From Candidatus Yonathbacteria bacterium (GTDB lineage Bacteria > Patescibacteriota > Minisyncoccia > Phycocordibacterales > UBA1550), in contig JACQCY010000014.1 in the NCBI GenBank assembly GCA_016201355.1, positions 1 through 11,951 of the forward strand: DNA of 11,951 nt, written 5' to 3'. Under the pieces are notes generated by a model. It was not told the origin of the DNA. It saw only the letters and a list, made by a program, of their open reading frames with translations, and searched no databases. A program made the translations under genes and the position numbers. Position 1 is the first letter of the stretch, and each line of letters starts with the position of its first letter. Shown here piece after piece: positions 5,902 through 11,907 of the stretch.

Positions 5902-5964
5902 TTGAAGTTACCAAGGGTGGGCCTTGGGGAGTGGTGCATTAAGGCCCACCCTTGGTAACTTCAA
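5902..5964. repeat. Hairpin between pilB and pilC, 24-bp perfect stem, 15-nt loop
   Basis: The left arm (5902-5925) begins ttgaagttacc and ends gggcctt. The right arm (5941-5964) is its exact reverse complement. The stem can extend into A4 (5897-5900)/T4 (5965-5968) with C5901 bulged. T-rich sequence follows (5965-5992), so it can terminate the pilB transcript, at least partly, and set PilB:PilC ratios. Its GGGCCTT/AAGGCCC top and 15-nt loop match the hairpin at 945-987, and its TTGAAG/CTTCAA base matches the REP palindromes near 3384-4130. Confidence 0.9.
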
Positions 5965-6003
5965 TTTTAAAACTTTTCGTTTTTATTTTTTAATTTGAAA
6001 TAT

Positions 6004-7224
6004 ATGGCAACTTTTATTTACGAAGCATACAACAAGGAAGGGGTGCTCACACACGGCGAGTATGAAGGAATAAACCGCGATGAGACGATTGAATACCTTA
6101 TAAAGCGCAATCTCACGCCCGTTTCCGTTCTAGAAATTCGCGCGAGGGGCGGGGGTGGCGGGGTTCTCGCTTTCAATTTTTTTGAAAGGCTTAGCCCTGT
6201 TGATGTGATGTTTCTTGTACGCAACCTTTCCACGACCGTCAAGGCGGGGCTCTCTATTGTTGATGCTCTTGATATTCTTATCGCCGATGCGGAAAAGAAA
6301 TTGATGAAAAAAGTCTTGCAGGAGGCGCAGGCAATGATAAAAAAAGGACAACCGCTTTCAAACAGTTTTGACGCGTACAAAGATTCATTTCCTCCTATCT
6401 TTATGGGAATGCTCAGAGCAGGGGAGCTTTCCGGTCAGCTCGACAAGATCCTTGCCGAGCTCGGGCATTATCTTTCCAAGGAATACGCGCTTAGGAGCAA
6501 GGTAAAGTCCGCATTGACTTATCCCATCATTCTCCTTGTCGCTTCACTCGGCGTGATGACGCTCCTTTTGGTTTTTGTGCTTCCGCGTCTCACCTCATCG
6601 TTTGCGGCAAGCGGTGTCAAACTGCCATTCATCACACAGGTGTTTTTGGGTCTTTCAGAAATGATCACATGGAGTTTTACGCTTGATTTTGTTGTTGTGG
6701 CGGGGCTTGTCTGGTTCTTTGTATATTTTCGCACGACGAATATGGGCAAGAGATTTTTCTTTTGGGTTATTTCTCGCACGCCTGTGGCAAATGAACTCGT
6801 AAAAAAAGTCGCGCTCGTGCGTTTTGCGCGCACCTTTGGCAACCTTATCAGTAGCGGTGTCTCAGCGGTTGAGGCGCTTAAGTTATCATCAGAATCCATT
6901 GGCAACTTACCCTACGAGATTGCTATCAAGAATGCTATCGCTTCAGTTGAAAACGGGTCCCCTATATCCGAAGCGCTCAGCAGATTTCCCCGTCTTTTCC
7001 CGCGCCTCCTCATCAGTCTCATTGTTGTTGGGGAACGCACCGGTTCGCTTCATGAAATTATGAGCACCTTTGCAGACTTTTATGAGGAGGAGGTTGATAA
7101 TGTTTTGAAAGATTTAACCTCGATTCTTGAGCCGGCGCTCCTCCTTATTATGGGGCTTTTGGTCGGGGCGATCGCTGTGTCCATCATTCTCCCTATTTAT
7201 CAGCTCGTAGGACATTTTGTATAA
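6004..7224 (+). CDS. pilC: Type IV pilus inner-membrane platform protein PilC
   Basis: This 406-residue GspF/PilC-family protein forms the rotating inner-membrane platform driven by PilB. The N-terminal region (1-45, FIYEAYNKEGVLTHGEYEG) is typical. Two T2SSF repeats follow, about residues 67-190 and 270-395, each with an MLRAGELSG or VVGERTGSL motif (136-144, 341-349) before its membrane helices. Membrane segments lie near 172-193, 228-242 and 375-400. A glycine run, RARGGGGG (46-53), links the N-terminal part to the first repeat. The frame can be extended to a TTG at 5995, but ATG 6004 gives the usual start and I choose it. No Shine-Dalgarno site is visible. It lies downstream of the 24-bp-stem hairpin, so expression may depend on read-through. 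The stop is 17 bp before the next start, in repeat-rich sequence. Confidence 0.96.
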   Translation: MATFIYEAYNKEGVLTHGEYEGINRDETIEYLIKRNLTPVSVLEIRARGGGGGVLAFNFFERLSPVDVMFLVRNLSTTVKAGLSIVDALDILIADAEKKLMKKVLQEAQAMIKKGQPLSNSFDAYKDSFPPIFMGMLRAGELSGQLDKILAELGHYLSKEYALRSKVKSALTYPIILLVASLGVMTLLLVFVLPRLTSSFAASGVKLPFITQVFLGLSEMITWSFTLDFVVVAGLVWFFVYFRTTNMGKRFFFWVISRTPVANELVKKVALVRFARTFGNLISSGVSAVEALKLSSESIGNLPYEIAIKNAIASVENGSPISEALSRFPRLFPRLLISLIVVGERTGSLHEIMSTFADFYEEEVDNVLKDLTSILEPALLLIMGLLVGAIAVSIILPIYQLVGHFV

Positions 7225-7236
7225 TGGACAGAAGGT

Positions 7237-7328
7237 AGAATATGGAACACAGAATACAGAACATAGAATGGAACACGGAACACGGAACACGGAACACTCA
7301 TCGTTCTGCGTTCCGTGTTCCGTGTTCC
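7237..7328. repeat. Heptamer repeat cluster 1 with a 19-bp inverted repeat
   Basis: Degenerate heptamers of the form RGAAYAY run from 7237 (agaatat, ggaacac, agaatac, agaacat). They lead into four exact ggaacac units at 7270-7297. After a short spacer the reverse-complement units appear (7310-7328, gttccgtgttccgtgttcc), giving a hairpin with a 19-bp perfect stem and a loop of about 14 nt. The ATG of the pseudopilin (7242) lies in the first heptamers, and the whole cluster is coding for its leader peptide. Confidence 0.92.
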
Positions 7329-7784
7329 GCCCAGCAAGGCTTTTCTCTCCTCGAGCTTCTCATTGTTATGGCTATTTTGGTAACGATGGCGACCATGGGA
7401 AGCGGAATGTATCGCAGTTTTGGAAAAAATGTGGAGCTCAGCTCTGCGGCGCAAGAAATAGCCGCAGATTTGCGCCATATGCAGTCAAAAGCGATGACCG
7501 GAGAGGGTAATTTCAAATGGGGTGGCCATTTTGTAAATGGAACTCCCGATGACTACTATGTCCTTTTTTCAACATCGGGGACTTCGTATGTTGATAGTGG
7601 AACAGTATCCATAGCGACGACCACGCTATCAAAAACCATTTCCTTTTCCGACCCTACCGACAGCGCTTCAAAAGATATTATCTTTAACAAGATCTCCGGC
7701 ACCACGACCGCCGCAACGATTAGTGTTGCTTCCGAGGGGCTCACGCAAACGGTAAATATTTCAAGCGTGGGAACGATCTATTAA
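7242..7784 (+). CDS. GspH/FimT-like minor pseudopilin with a repeat-encoded leader
   Basis: This 180-residue prepilin is cut after G33 (CSAQQG|FSLLELLIVMAIL), with F34 as mature residue 1 and E38 as Glu+5. A hydrophobic helix is followed by SSAAQEIAADLRHMQSKAM (67-85), a pattern typical of GspH/FimT minor pseudopilins. The remainder is Ser/Thr-rich, fits a small beta domain and ends SSVGTIY. Minor pseudopilins start fibre assembly and sit at the tip. The oddity is the leader: 33 residues instead of about 6-15, hydrophilic, and encoded by heptamer repeats (MEHRIQNIEWNTEHGTRNTH...FRVPCSAQQG). No other in-frame ATG, GTG or TTG lies between 7242 and the cleavage site, so the repeats must be translated if the start is canonical. 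The PilC stop is 17 bp upstream. Confidence 0.85.
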   Translation: MEHRIQNIEWNTEHGTRNTHRSAFRVPCSAQQGFSLLELLIVMAILVTMATMGSGMYRSFGKNVELSSAAQEIAADLRHMQSKAMTGEGNFKWGGHFVNGTPDDYYVLFSTSGTSYVDSGTVSIATTTLSKTISFSDPTDSASKDIIFNKISGTTTAATISVASEGLTQTVNISSVGTIY

Positions 7785-7787
7785 AAC

Positions 7788-7822
7788 AGAACACAAAACA
7801 TGGAACACAGAACACAGAATAA
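7788..7822. repeat. Heptamer repeat cluster 2
   Basis: Five consecutive heptamers of the same family occur: agaacac, aaaacat, ggaacac, agaacac and agaataa. They lie just past the pseudopilin stop and contain the ATG (7800) of the four-helix-bundle gene, encoding its first residues, MEHRTQN. Confidence 0.88.
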
Positions 7823-8186
7823 TTCAAAGATTAGGGCGTTCACTGACCTCATTGTTTGGCAAGAGTCGCATAAACTTGCCCTTACCATCTATGGTATTAC
7901 AAAAACATTTCCGAAAGAAGAACTCTTTGGCCTTACCTCACAAATGCGTAGAGCAGCGGTTTCTATAACTTCTAATATTGTAGAAGGGTTTACGCGAAAA
8001 AGCAAAAGAGAAAAATTACAATTTTATTTTATCGCAAAAAGTTCACTCGCTGAGCTTCAAAGCCAGCTTCTTGTTGCGCGTGATATATCCTACATAACAA
8101 AAGATGATTTTCGCAAAGTTTATGATCAGACATCTACGGTTGAACGCATTTTCAGCGCTTTCATAAAGAAGACAGGCACTTTATAA
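7800..8186 (+). CDS. Four-helix-bundle (S23 / 23S rRNA intervening-sequence) protein
   Basis: This 128-residue protein has the hallmarks of the S23/IVP four-helix-bundle family: FTDLIVWQESHKLALTIY (14-31), TFPKEELFGLTSQMRRAA (36-53), SITSNIVEGF (55-64) and SSLAELQSQL (81-90). Founding members are encoded in 23S rRNA intervening sequences, but many stand alone and their molecular role is not settled; they form pentamers of helical bundles. It has no obvious pilus function, yet it sits in the same direction between two minor pilin genes, 15 bp from each. It is bordered on both sides by heptamer repeats (7788-7822 and 8225-8270), so it may be an inserted cassette. Its first seven residues come from the repeat; family homology starts near residue 12. 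The true start may therefore be ATG 7800 by default. Confidence 0.92.
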   Translation: MEHRTQNNSKIRAFTDLIVWQESHKLALTIYGITKTFPKEELFGLTSQMRRAAVSITSNIVEGFTRKSKREKLQFYFIAKSSLAELQSQLLVARDISYITKDDFRKVYDQTSTVERIFSAFIKKTGTL

Positions 8187-8201
8187 TAATCACTATACTA
8201 T

Positions 8202-8858
8202 ATGAATCTTCCTCGCATCATTCCGTGTTCCGTATTTCACCCAGAAGTCGTGTTCCGTATTCCGTGTTCCACCCAAAAGGGTGCCCTCCTCCTTGAGCTC
8301 CTCATCGTCATCTCTCTCCTTGCGGTTATTTTGTCCGTGGGGACACAGGCGGTGTATGTAAGTTTGCAGAGCAGTAAGATATCGGGAGAGCGGGATATTG
8401 CGGTTGGTCTGGCTTCCGAAGCGCTTGAAGCGACGCGTGGCGTAGCCGAGGAGAAATGGCAGAATATTTATGATCTCACGAAAACCTCGCAACACTACAA
8501 GACCGTGCAGTCGGGGAACAAATGGACGCTTGTCGCCGGTGACGAAACGATTGCGATAAATAACGCTTCGTATACGCGGTATGTGATTATTGAGAATGTG
8601 AGCCGTGATGTGAGTACGCGTATGATTGATACAGGAACCAATTATGACCCCAGCACGCAAAAAGTTACCGTTACGGTGTCGTGGCCGTATGCCGATCCGG
8701 TAATCATCAGCGACTATTTTCTGCGCTGGCGAAACAAAGTGTGCAATCAGACAAACTGGTCGGGGGGCGCGGGGAGTGGAGTAAAAAATTGTCCCGATAC
8801 GACCTATGGTTCGGCGACAAATCTCGGCGTTCCCGGCGCGTCGCTTCAGATACAATAA
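8202..8858 (+). CDS. PilV-like minor pilin with a repeat-encoded leader
   Basis: This 218-residue prepilin-like protein is cut after G27 (PCSTQKG|ALLLELLIVISLL), with A28 as mature residue 1 instead of the usual F or M, and E32 as Glu+5. A hydrophobic helix extends to about residue 45. LASEALEATRGVAEEKWQNIYDL (70-92) resembles the LA-EG-EA-R segment of PilV/GspI-like minor pilins. A later strand (KVTVTVSWPY) and a C-terminal two-cysteine region (KVCNQTNW...VKNCPDTT) follow. The 27-residue leader (MNLPRIIPCSVFHPEVVFRI...) is encoded by heptamer repeats in the opposite orientation to those at 7242, ending RIPCSTQKG against RVPCSAQQG there. Possible -10 elements are TATAAT at 8182-8187, overlapping the previous stop, and TATACT at 8194-8199, too close to the ATG. 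Minor-pilin identity is solid; the exact subtype is inferred. Confidence 0.85.
   Translation: MNLPRIIPCSVFHPEVVFRIPCSTQKGALLLELLIVISLLAVILSVGTQAVYVSLQSSKISGERDIAVGLASEALEATRGVAEEKWQNIYDLTKTSQHYKTVQSGNKWTLVAGDETIAINNASYTRYVIIENVSRDVSTRMIDTGTNYDPSTQKVTVTVSWPYADPVIISDYFLRWRNKVCNQTNWSGGAGSGVKNCPDTTYGSATNLGVPGASLQIQ
8225..8270. repeat. Heptamer repeat cluster 3 (reverse orientation)
   Basis: Units gtgttcc (8225-8231, 8250-8256, 8264-8270), gtattcc (8257-8263) and a degenerate gtatttc (8232-8238) are the reverse complement of the ggaacac/ggaatac units in clusters 1 and 2. The cluster lies between the start codon and the prepilin cleavage codon of the PilV-like gene and encodes most of its leader. 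Confidence 0.88.
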
Positions 8859-8881
8859 AATTGCGTTCCCTTTTTTAAAAA

Positions 8882-8890
8882 TGGTACAAT
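8882..8890 (+). promoter_or_regulatory. Extended -10 promoter next to ATG 8900
   Basis: TGgTACAAT ends 9 nt before the ATG at 8900, so the predicted start site is within 2-3 nt of the start codon. TTGCGT (8861-8866) lies 18 bp upstream and could be a poor -35. The secreted protein may thus be transcribed on its own as well as from the pilus operon. Confidence 0.55.
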
Positions 8891-8899
8891 GATAATCAA

Positions 8900-10945
8900 A
8901 TGAGCAGGTTTAATTTTTTGAAAATATTCTCTCTCGTGGCGCTTGTGGGGATATTGGTTATGGGGATCAGTGTGGAAAAAGTATCCGCAGTTGCGGGGGT
9001 ATCCGCGCGACTTTCTTACCAAGGACGACTGACCGATAATAATGGCAGTCCGCTCTCAAACACCTATTGTATCCGTTATTCAATCTATGATGCGCAAAGT
9101 GGTGGCACGAAACTCTGGCCGGCAGGCACACCGACGGCGACGAGTACTATCGTGAGCAATGGTGTGTTTAATGCGCCGATTGGCGAGATGGATAGCTTGG
9201 CGGGCTATGATTTTTCAGCGAGTACCCCGGAATATTTGAATGTTGAAGTGAACACTACGCCAGTTTCTTGTGGAGGCACTTGGGAAAATTTGAGTCCTCG
9301 TCAAAGCATAGACGCGACCGCGTACGCGCGGGTGGCGTATTCGGTGTATGGTGGCGATGTGCAAGTGGGGGACGCGGGAGGTACCTCGGGGAAGCTTCTA
9401 AAACTTGCTTGGAAAAACACCTCGGACACTCTTGGTGGTGCGTGCAGTGGTCCTCAGGGTTCGCTCTGGTTCAACTCATTTAGTAATTTCACGAGAATAT
9501 GCAATAACAATATCATCAAGTCGCTTTCTGGCCTCACGAATGATTTTTTTGATGTTTCAGGGCCTACTACGGCAAGAACTTTTGCATTCCCCGATGCAAA
9601 TGCGACGGTGCTTACATCAAATACAGCGGTTACTGCCGCGCAGGGAGGAACGGGACAAACGACCTATACCATCGGTGACCTTCTCTATGCGAGTGGGGCA
9701 TCAGCTCTTTCGAAACTCATTGATGTTACCGCAGGTTCGTATTTGCGCTCGGGGGGCGCTGGCGTGGCACCGGTGTGGAGCACGGTAACACTACCCAACA
9801 CTGCGGCAACAGGAGATCTTCTCTATGCGAGCGCTACAAATGTATTATCGGCGCTTACAAAAGGAACCGCCAATCAATTTTTAAGAATGGATGGTACGGG
9901 GACAAATGTATTATGGTCGACATTTACCGGCAGTTCGAACGCATTACTTGACGGATCAACACACACCGACACCACGGCGGGGACGGTCGCAAGAGGAGAT
10001 ATTATTACGGGGCAGACCACAACTCCAAAATGGACACGACTTGCAAAAGGCACCGCGAATCAAGTGTTGAGCATGGATGGCACAGGTACGGATGTGGTGT
10101 GGGCAACAGTATCTGCAGGCGGAGCACCTACGACCGCAACCTATATTACTCAAACAGCAGACGCGACTCTTTCAGCAGAACAAGCGCTTTCCGCGCTTGC
10201 GACGGGGTATATGAAAGTCACTACAGGAACGGGAGTCGTAACCTCGCAGGCGACACCAATTCCTGTCGCTGATGGAGGTACCGGCGCAAGCACGCTCACC
10301 GCAAACAATGTCATTCTCGGCAACGGCACCACCGCTCCCACTTTTGTCGCGCCGGGAACCTCAGGAAACCTTCTTCAGTCTAACGGTACGACATGGACGA
10401 GTGCCGCTCCACCAGCAGCCAGCGGTCTCCCAAAATACAACCAAAGTGTTACAACCCCAGCAGCAGGTTTTGCCGCAGATACTTATTTAGTTGGATCATC
10501 AATCACTCTTGCAACCCCCGCAACTACGTTGAAAGCTGGGGCTAGATATCATTTGATATTTGATGTGTCAAAAACTGCGGCTGGAACAGCTACCCCTATA
10601 ATAAATATTCGCTATGGTACACTCGGTACTACTGGCGATGCATCAAAATGCGCGCTTACATGGACAGCGCAAACAGCGGCAACAGACACAGGAATCTTTG
10701 AGATTTGGGCAACATTTAGAACGATTGGTTCTGGAACAACGGCGGTTTTACAATGCGCAGGGCAACGCACGCACGGCGCTTCCGTTACCGGATTAGGTAC
10801 TCTTGTTGGGGAAACCAAAGTAGCAACTTCAGCTGGTTTTGATAGTACTGTTGCAAACAGTATACTTGGGGCAAGTGTAAACGGAGGAACCTCCGCTGTA
10901 TGGACGATTACCTTAGTGCAGGCAATGCTGGAAAATATAAATTGA
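8900..10945 (+). CDS. Secreted repeat protein with phage-tail-like C-terminus; candidate adhesin
   Basis: This 681-residue protein has a Sec signal peptide (residues 1-30, cleavage after VSA). The next part (36-120) resembles the SYQGRLTDNNGSPL...SNGVFNAPIG domain common at the start of bacterial surface proteins, and LSPRQSIDATAYARVA (131-146) matches the PRQ-xxxxPYA signature that usually follows it. Degenerate repeats of about 40 residues begin GDLLYAS or GDIITG (259-298, 305-344, 366-405) and have the core KGTANQFLRMDGTGTNVLW. AQGGTGQTT (247-255) and ADGGTGAST (457-465) are typical of phage tail-fibre proteins. The end (about 517-681, with VNGGTSAVWTITLVQAMLEN) resembles phage tail or receptor-binding C-terminal domains. 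It has no membrane anchor, LPxTG motif or prepilin site. Its position after the minor pilins suggests a pilus-linked or surface adhesin. That role is inferred; the domain resemblances are from recall. Confidence 0.85.
   Translation: MSRFNFLKIFSLVALVGILVMGISVEKVSAVAGVSARLSYQGRLTDNNGSPLSNTYCIRYSIYDAQSGGTKLWPAGTPTATSTIVSNGVFNAPIGEMDSLAGYDFSASTPEYLNVEVNTTPVSCGGTWENLSPRQSIDATAYARVAYSVYGGDVQVGDAGGTSGKLLKLAWKNTSDTLGGACSGPQGSLWFNSFSNFTRICNNNIIKSLSGLTNDFFDVSGPTTARTFAFPDANATVLTSNTAVTAAQGGTGQTTYTIGDLLYASGASALSKLIDVTAGSYLRSGGAGVAPVWSTVTLPNTAATGDLLYASATNVLSALTKGTANQFLRMDGTGTNVLWSTFTGSSNALLDGSTHTDTTAGTVARGDIITGQTTTPKWTRLAKGTANQVLSMDGTGTDVVWATVSAGGAPTTATYITQTADATLSAEQALSALATGYMKVTTGTGVVTSQATPIPVADGGTGASTLTANNVILGNGTTAPTFVAPGTSGNLLQSNGTTWTSAAPPAASGLPKYNQSVTTPAAGFAADTYLVGSSITLATPATTLKAGARYHLIFDVSKTAAGTATPIINIRYGTLGTTGDASKCALTWTAQTAATDTGIFEIWATFRTIGSGTTAVLQCAGQRTHGASVTGLGTLVGETKVATSAGFDSTVANSILGASVNGGTSAVWTITLVQAMLENIN
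9674..10114 (+). repeat. Three degenerate coding repeats (about 120 bp) in the secreted protein
   Basis: These encode residues 259-298, 305-344 and 366-405. Copies share stretches such as cttctctatgcgag (copies 1 and 2) and the AA-GGNAC-GC-AATCAA core with ATGGATGG-AC-GG-AC (copies 2 and 3). They are unevenly spaced (46 and 61 codons start to start), so they have diverged and are not a recent tandem expansion. Confidence 0.7.
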
Positions 10946-10998
10946 TCCTGATGGTTTGAAAAATGAGTTGCGTAAGGGGTTTAAAAAGTGGGAATAGA

Positions 10999-11877
10999 AT
11001 GAAACAACTAATTATTAAAAATCAATTCAAGGTACTCTATGGTGTGCTTGGATTACTTATCGTAATAAATATCAGCGCTTTGTGGTATGTGAATATGCAA
11101 GCTCCAACAGAGACCGATACAAAAACCGTAGTATCGCTCATCAACCCGATGCGCGTGTTTGTCGCAGACAAGGATGTAATCGTTAATCTTCAACCTTTGC
11201 GTAAGTATTTAACAGATACATACGAAACAGACCCAGGTGTGTCCGTTTATTTTGAATTTCTCAATACGGGAGCAAATATTTCTATCAGCAAAGATGCGAA
11301 ATTTTTCCCCGCGTCGCTCCTTAAGGTGCCGATTATTATGGCAGCGGTAAAAAATATTGAAGAGGGAAAGTGGAAGTGGAATACAGAACTGACGCTTGTC
11401 GAAAGCGATAAGGATTCTCATTTTGGGACTTTGTACAAACAGCTAGTGGGAACTCGTGTTTCCATTGAGTCTCTGATTGAAAAGATGATTAAAGATTCGG
11501 ACAATACTGCGTACTATATGACACTCCGTAATCTTAAAAAAGAGGCGCCACAACAATCAGTGTGGAATCACCTCGGCTTGCAAGATTTTTTTACCAATGA
11601 CGGCAAAATTAGCGCGAAACGATATGCGGTGGTATTGCGCTCCCTCTACAATGCGGCATTTCTTTCAAAAGAGGATTCAAGCAAGATTCTTACCTTGCTC
11701 ATGAAAACTCCATTTACCGAATATCTTGAACAAGGTTTGCCAAAAGGTACGGAATTCGCGCATAAAATCGGGGTGATTCCGAGTGAAAATGTTTATATGG
11801 ATGCGGGAATCGTGTATCTGCCCAATCGCCCCTATCTCCTCATTGTGATGACGCTGAATAAGTTCACATACATATGA
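10999..11877 (+). CDS. Membrane-anchored class A beta-lactamase-like serine hydrolase
   Basis: Taken from ATG 10999, the protein is 292 residues. The frame extends to ATG 10963, but the 12 extra residues precede a normal basic N-terminus plus membrane helix (residues 9-30), so I prefer 10999. The extracytoplasmic part belongs to the penicillin-binding/beta-lactamase fold. It has SxxK as S106-LL-K109 in FPASLLKVP, SDN as S167-D168-N169, and a KTG-position motif changed to K256-I-G258 in FAHKIGV. I see no clear ExxLN-type motif with the deacylating glutamate of true class A enzymes, so a peptidoglycan-processing or PBP-like role is more likely than drug resistance. The C-terminus ends abruptly after LIVMTLNKFTYI, where relatives usually continue with a final helix of roughly 25 residues, so it may be slightly truncated. 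It lies 53 bp past the adhesin gene. Confidence 0.85.
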   Translation: MKQLIIKNQFKVLYGVLGLLIVINISALWYVNMQAPTETDTKTVVSLINPMRVFVADKDVIVNLQPLRKYLTDTYETDPGVSVYFEFLNTGANISISKDAKFFPASLLKVPIIMAAVKNIEEGKWKWNTELTLVESDKDSHFGTLYKQLVGTRVSIESLIEKMIKDSDNTAYYMTLRNLKKEAPQQSVWNHLGLQDFFTNDGKISAKRYAVVLRSLYNAAFLSKEDSSKILTLLMKTPFTEYLEQGLPKGTEFAHKIGVIPSENVYMDAGIVYLPNRPYLLIVMTLNKFTYI

Positions 11878-11907
11878 GAATTCTCTACGGCCTAACAATG
11901 CCAAAAA

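Noticed and set aside
7217..7510. 97-codon frame starting MYNGQKVEYGTQNTEHR
   Set aside because: It follows the heptamer repeats in another frame and then runs out of frame through the pseudopilin helix. It exists only because the 7-bp repeat is open in several frames.
8194..8199. TATACT as a leaderless promoter for the PilV-like gene
   Set aside because: It ends only 2 nt before the ATG, too close for initiation at the start codon, and lacks the TG extension.
8193..8855. 220-codon minus-strand open frame
   Set aside because: It is fully antisense to the PilV-like gene, and its composition reflects the complementary codons and the heptamer repeats.
10999..11877. A functional antibiotic-resistance beta-lactamase
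   Set aside because: The KTG motif is altered and no deacylating Glu motif is evident. The membrane helix and pilus context fit a cell-wall role better.
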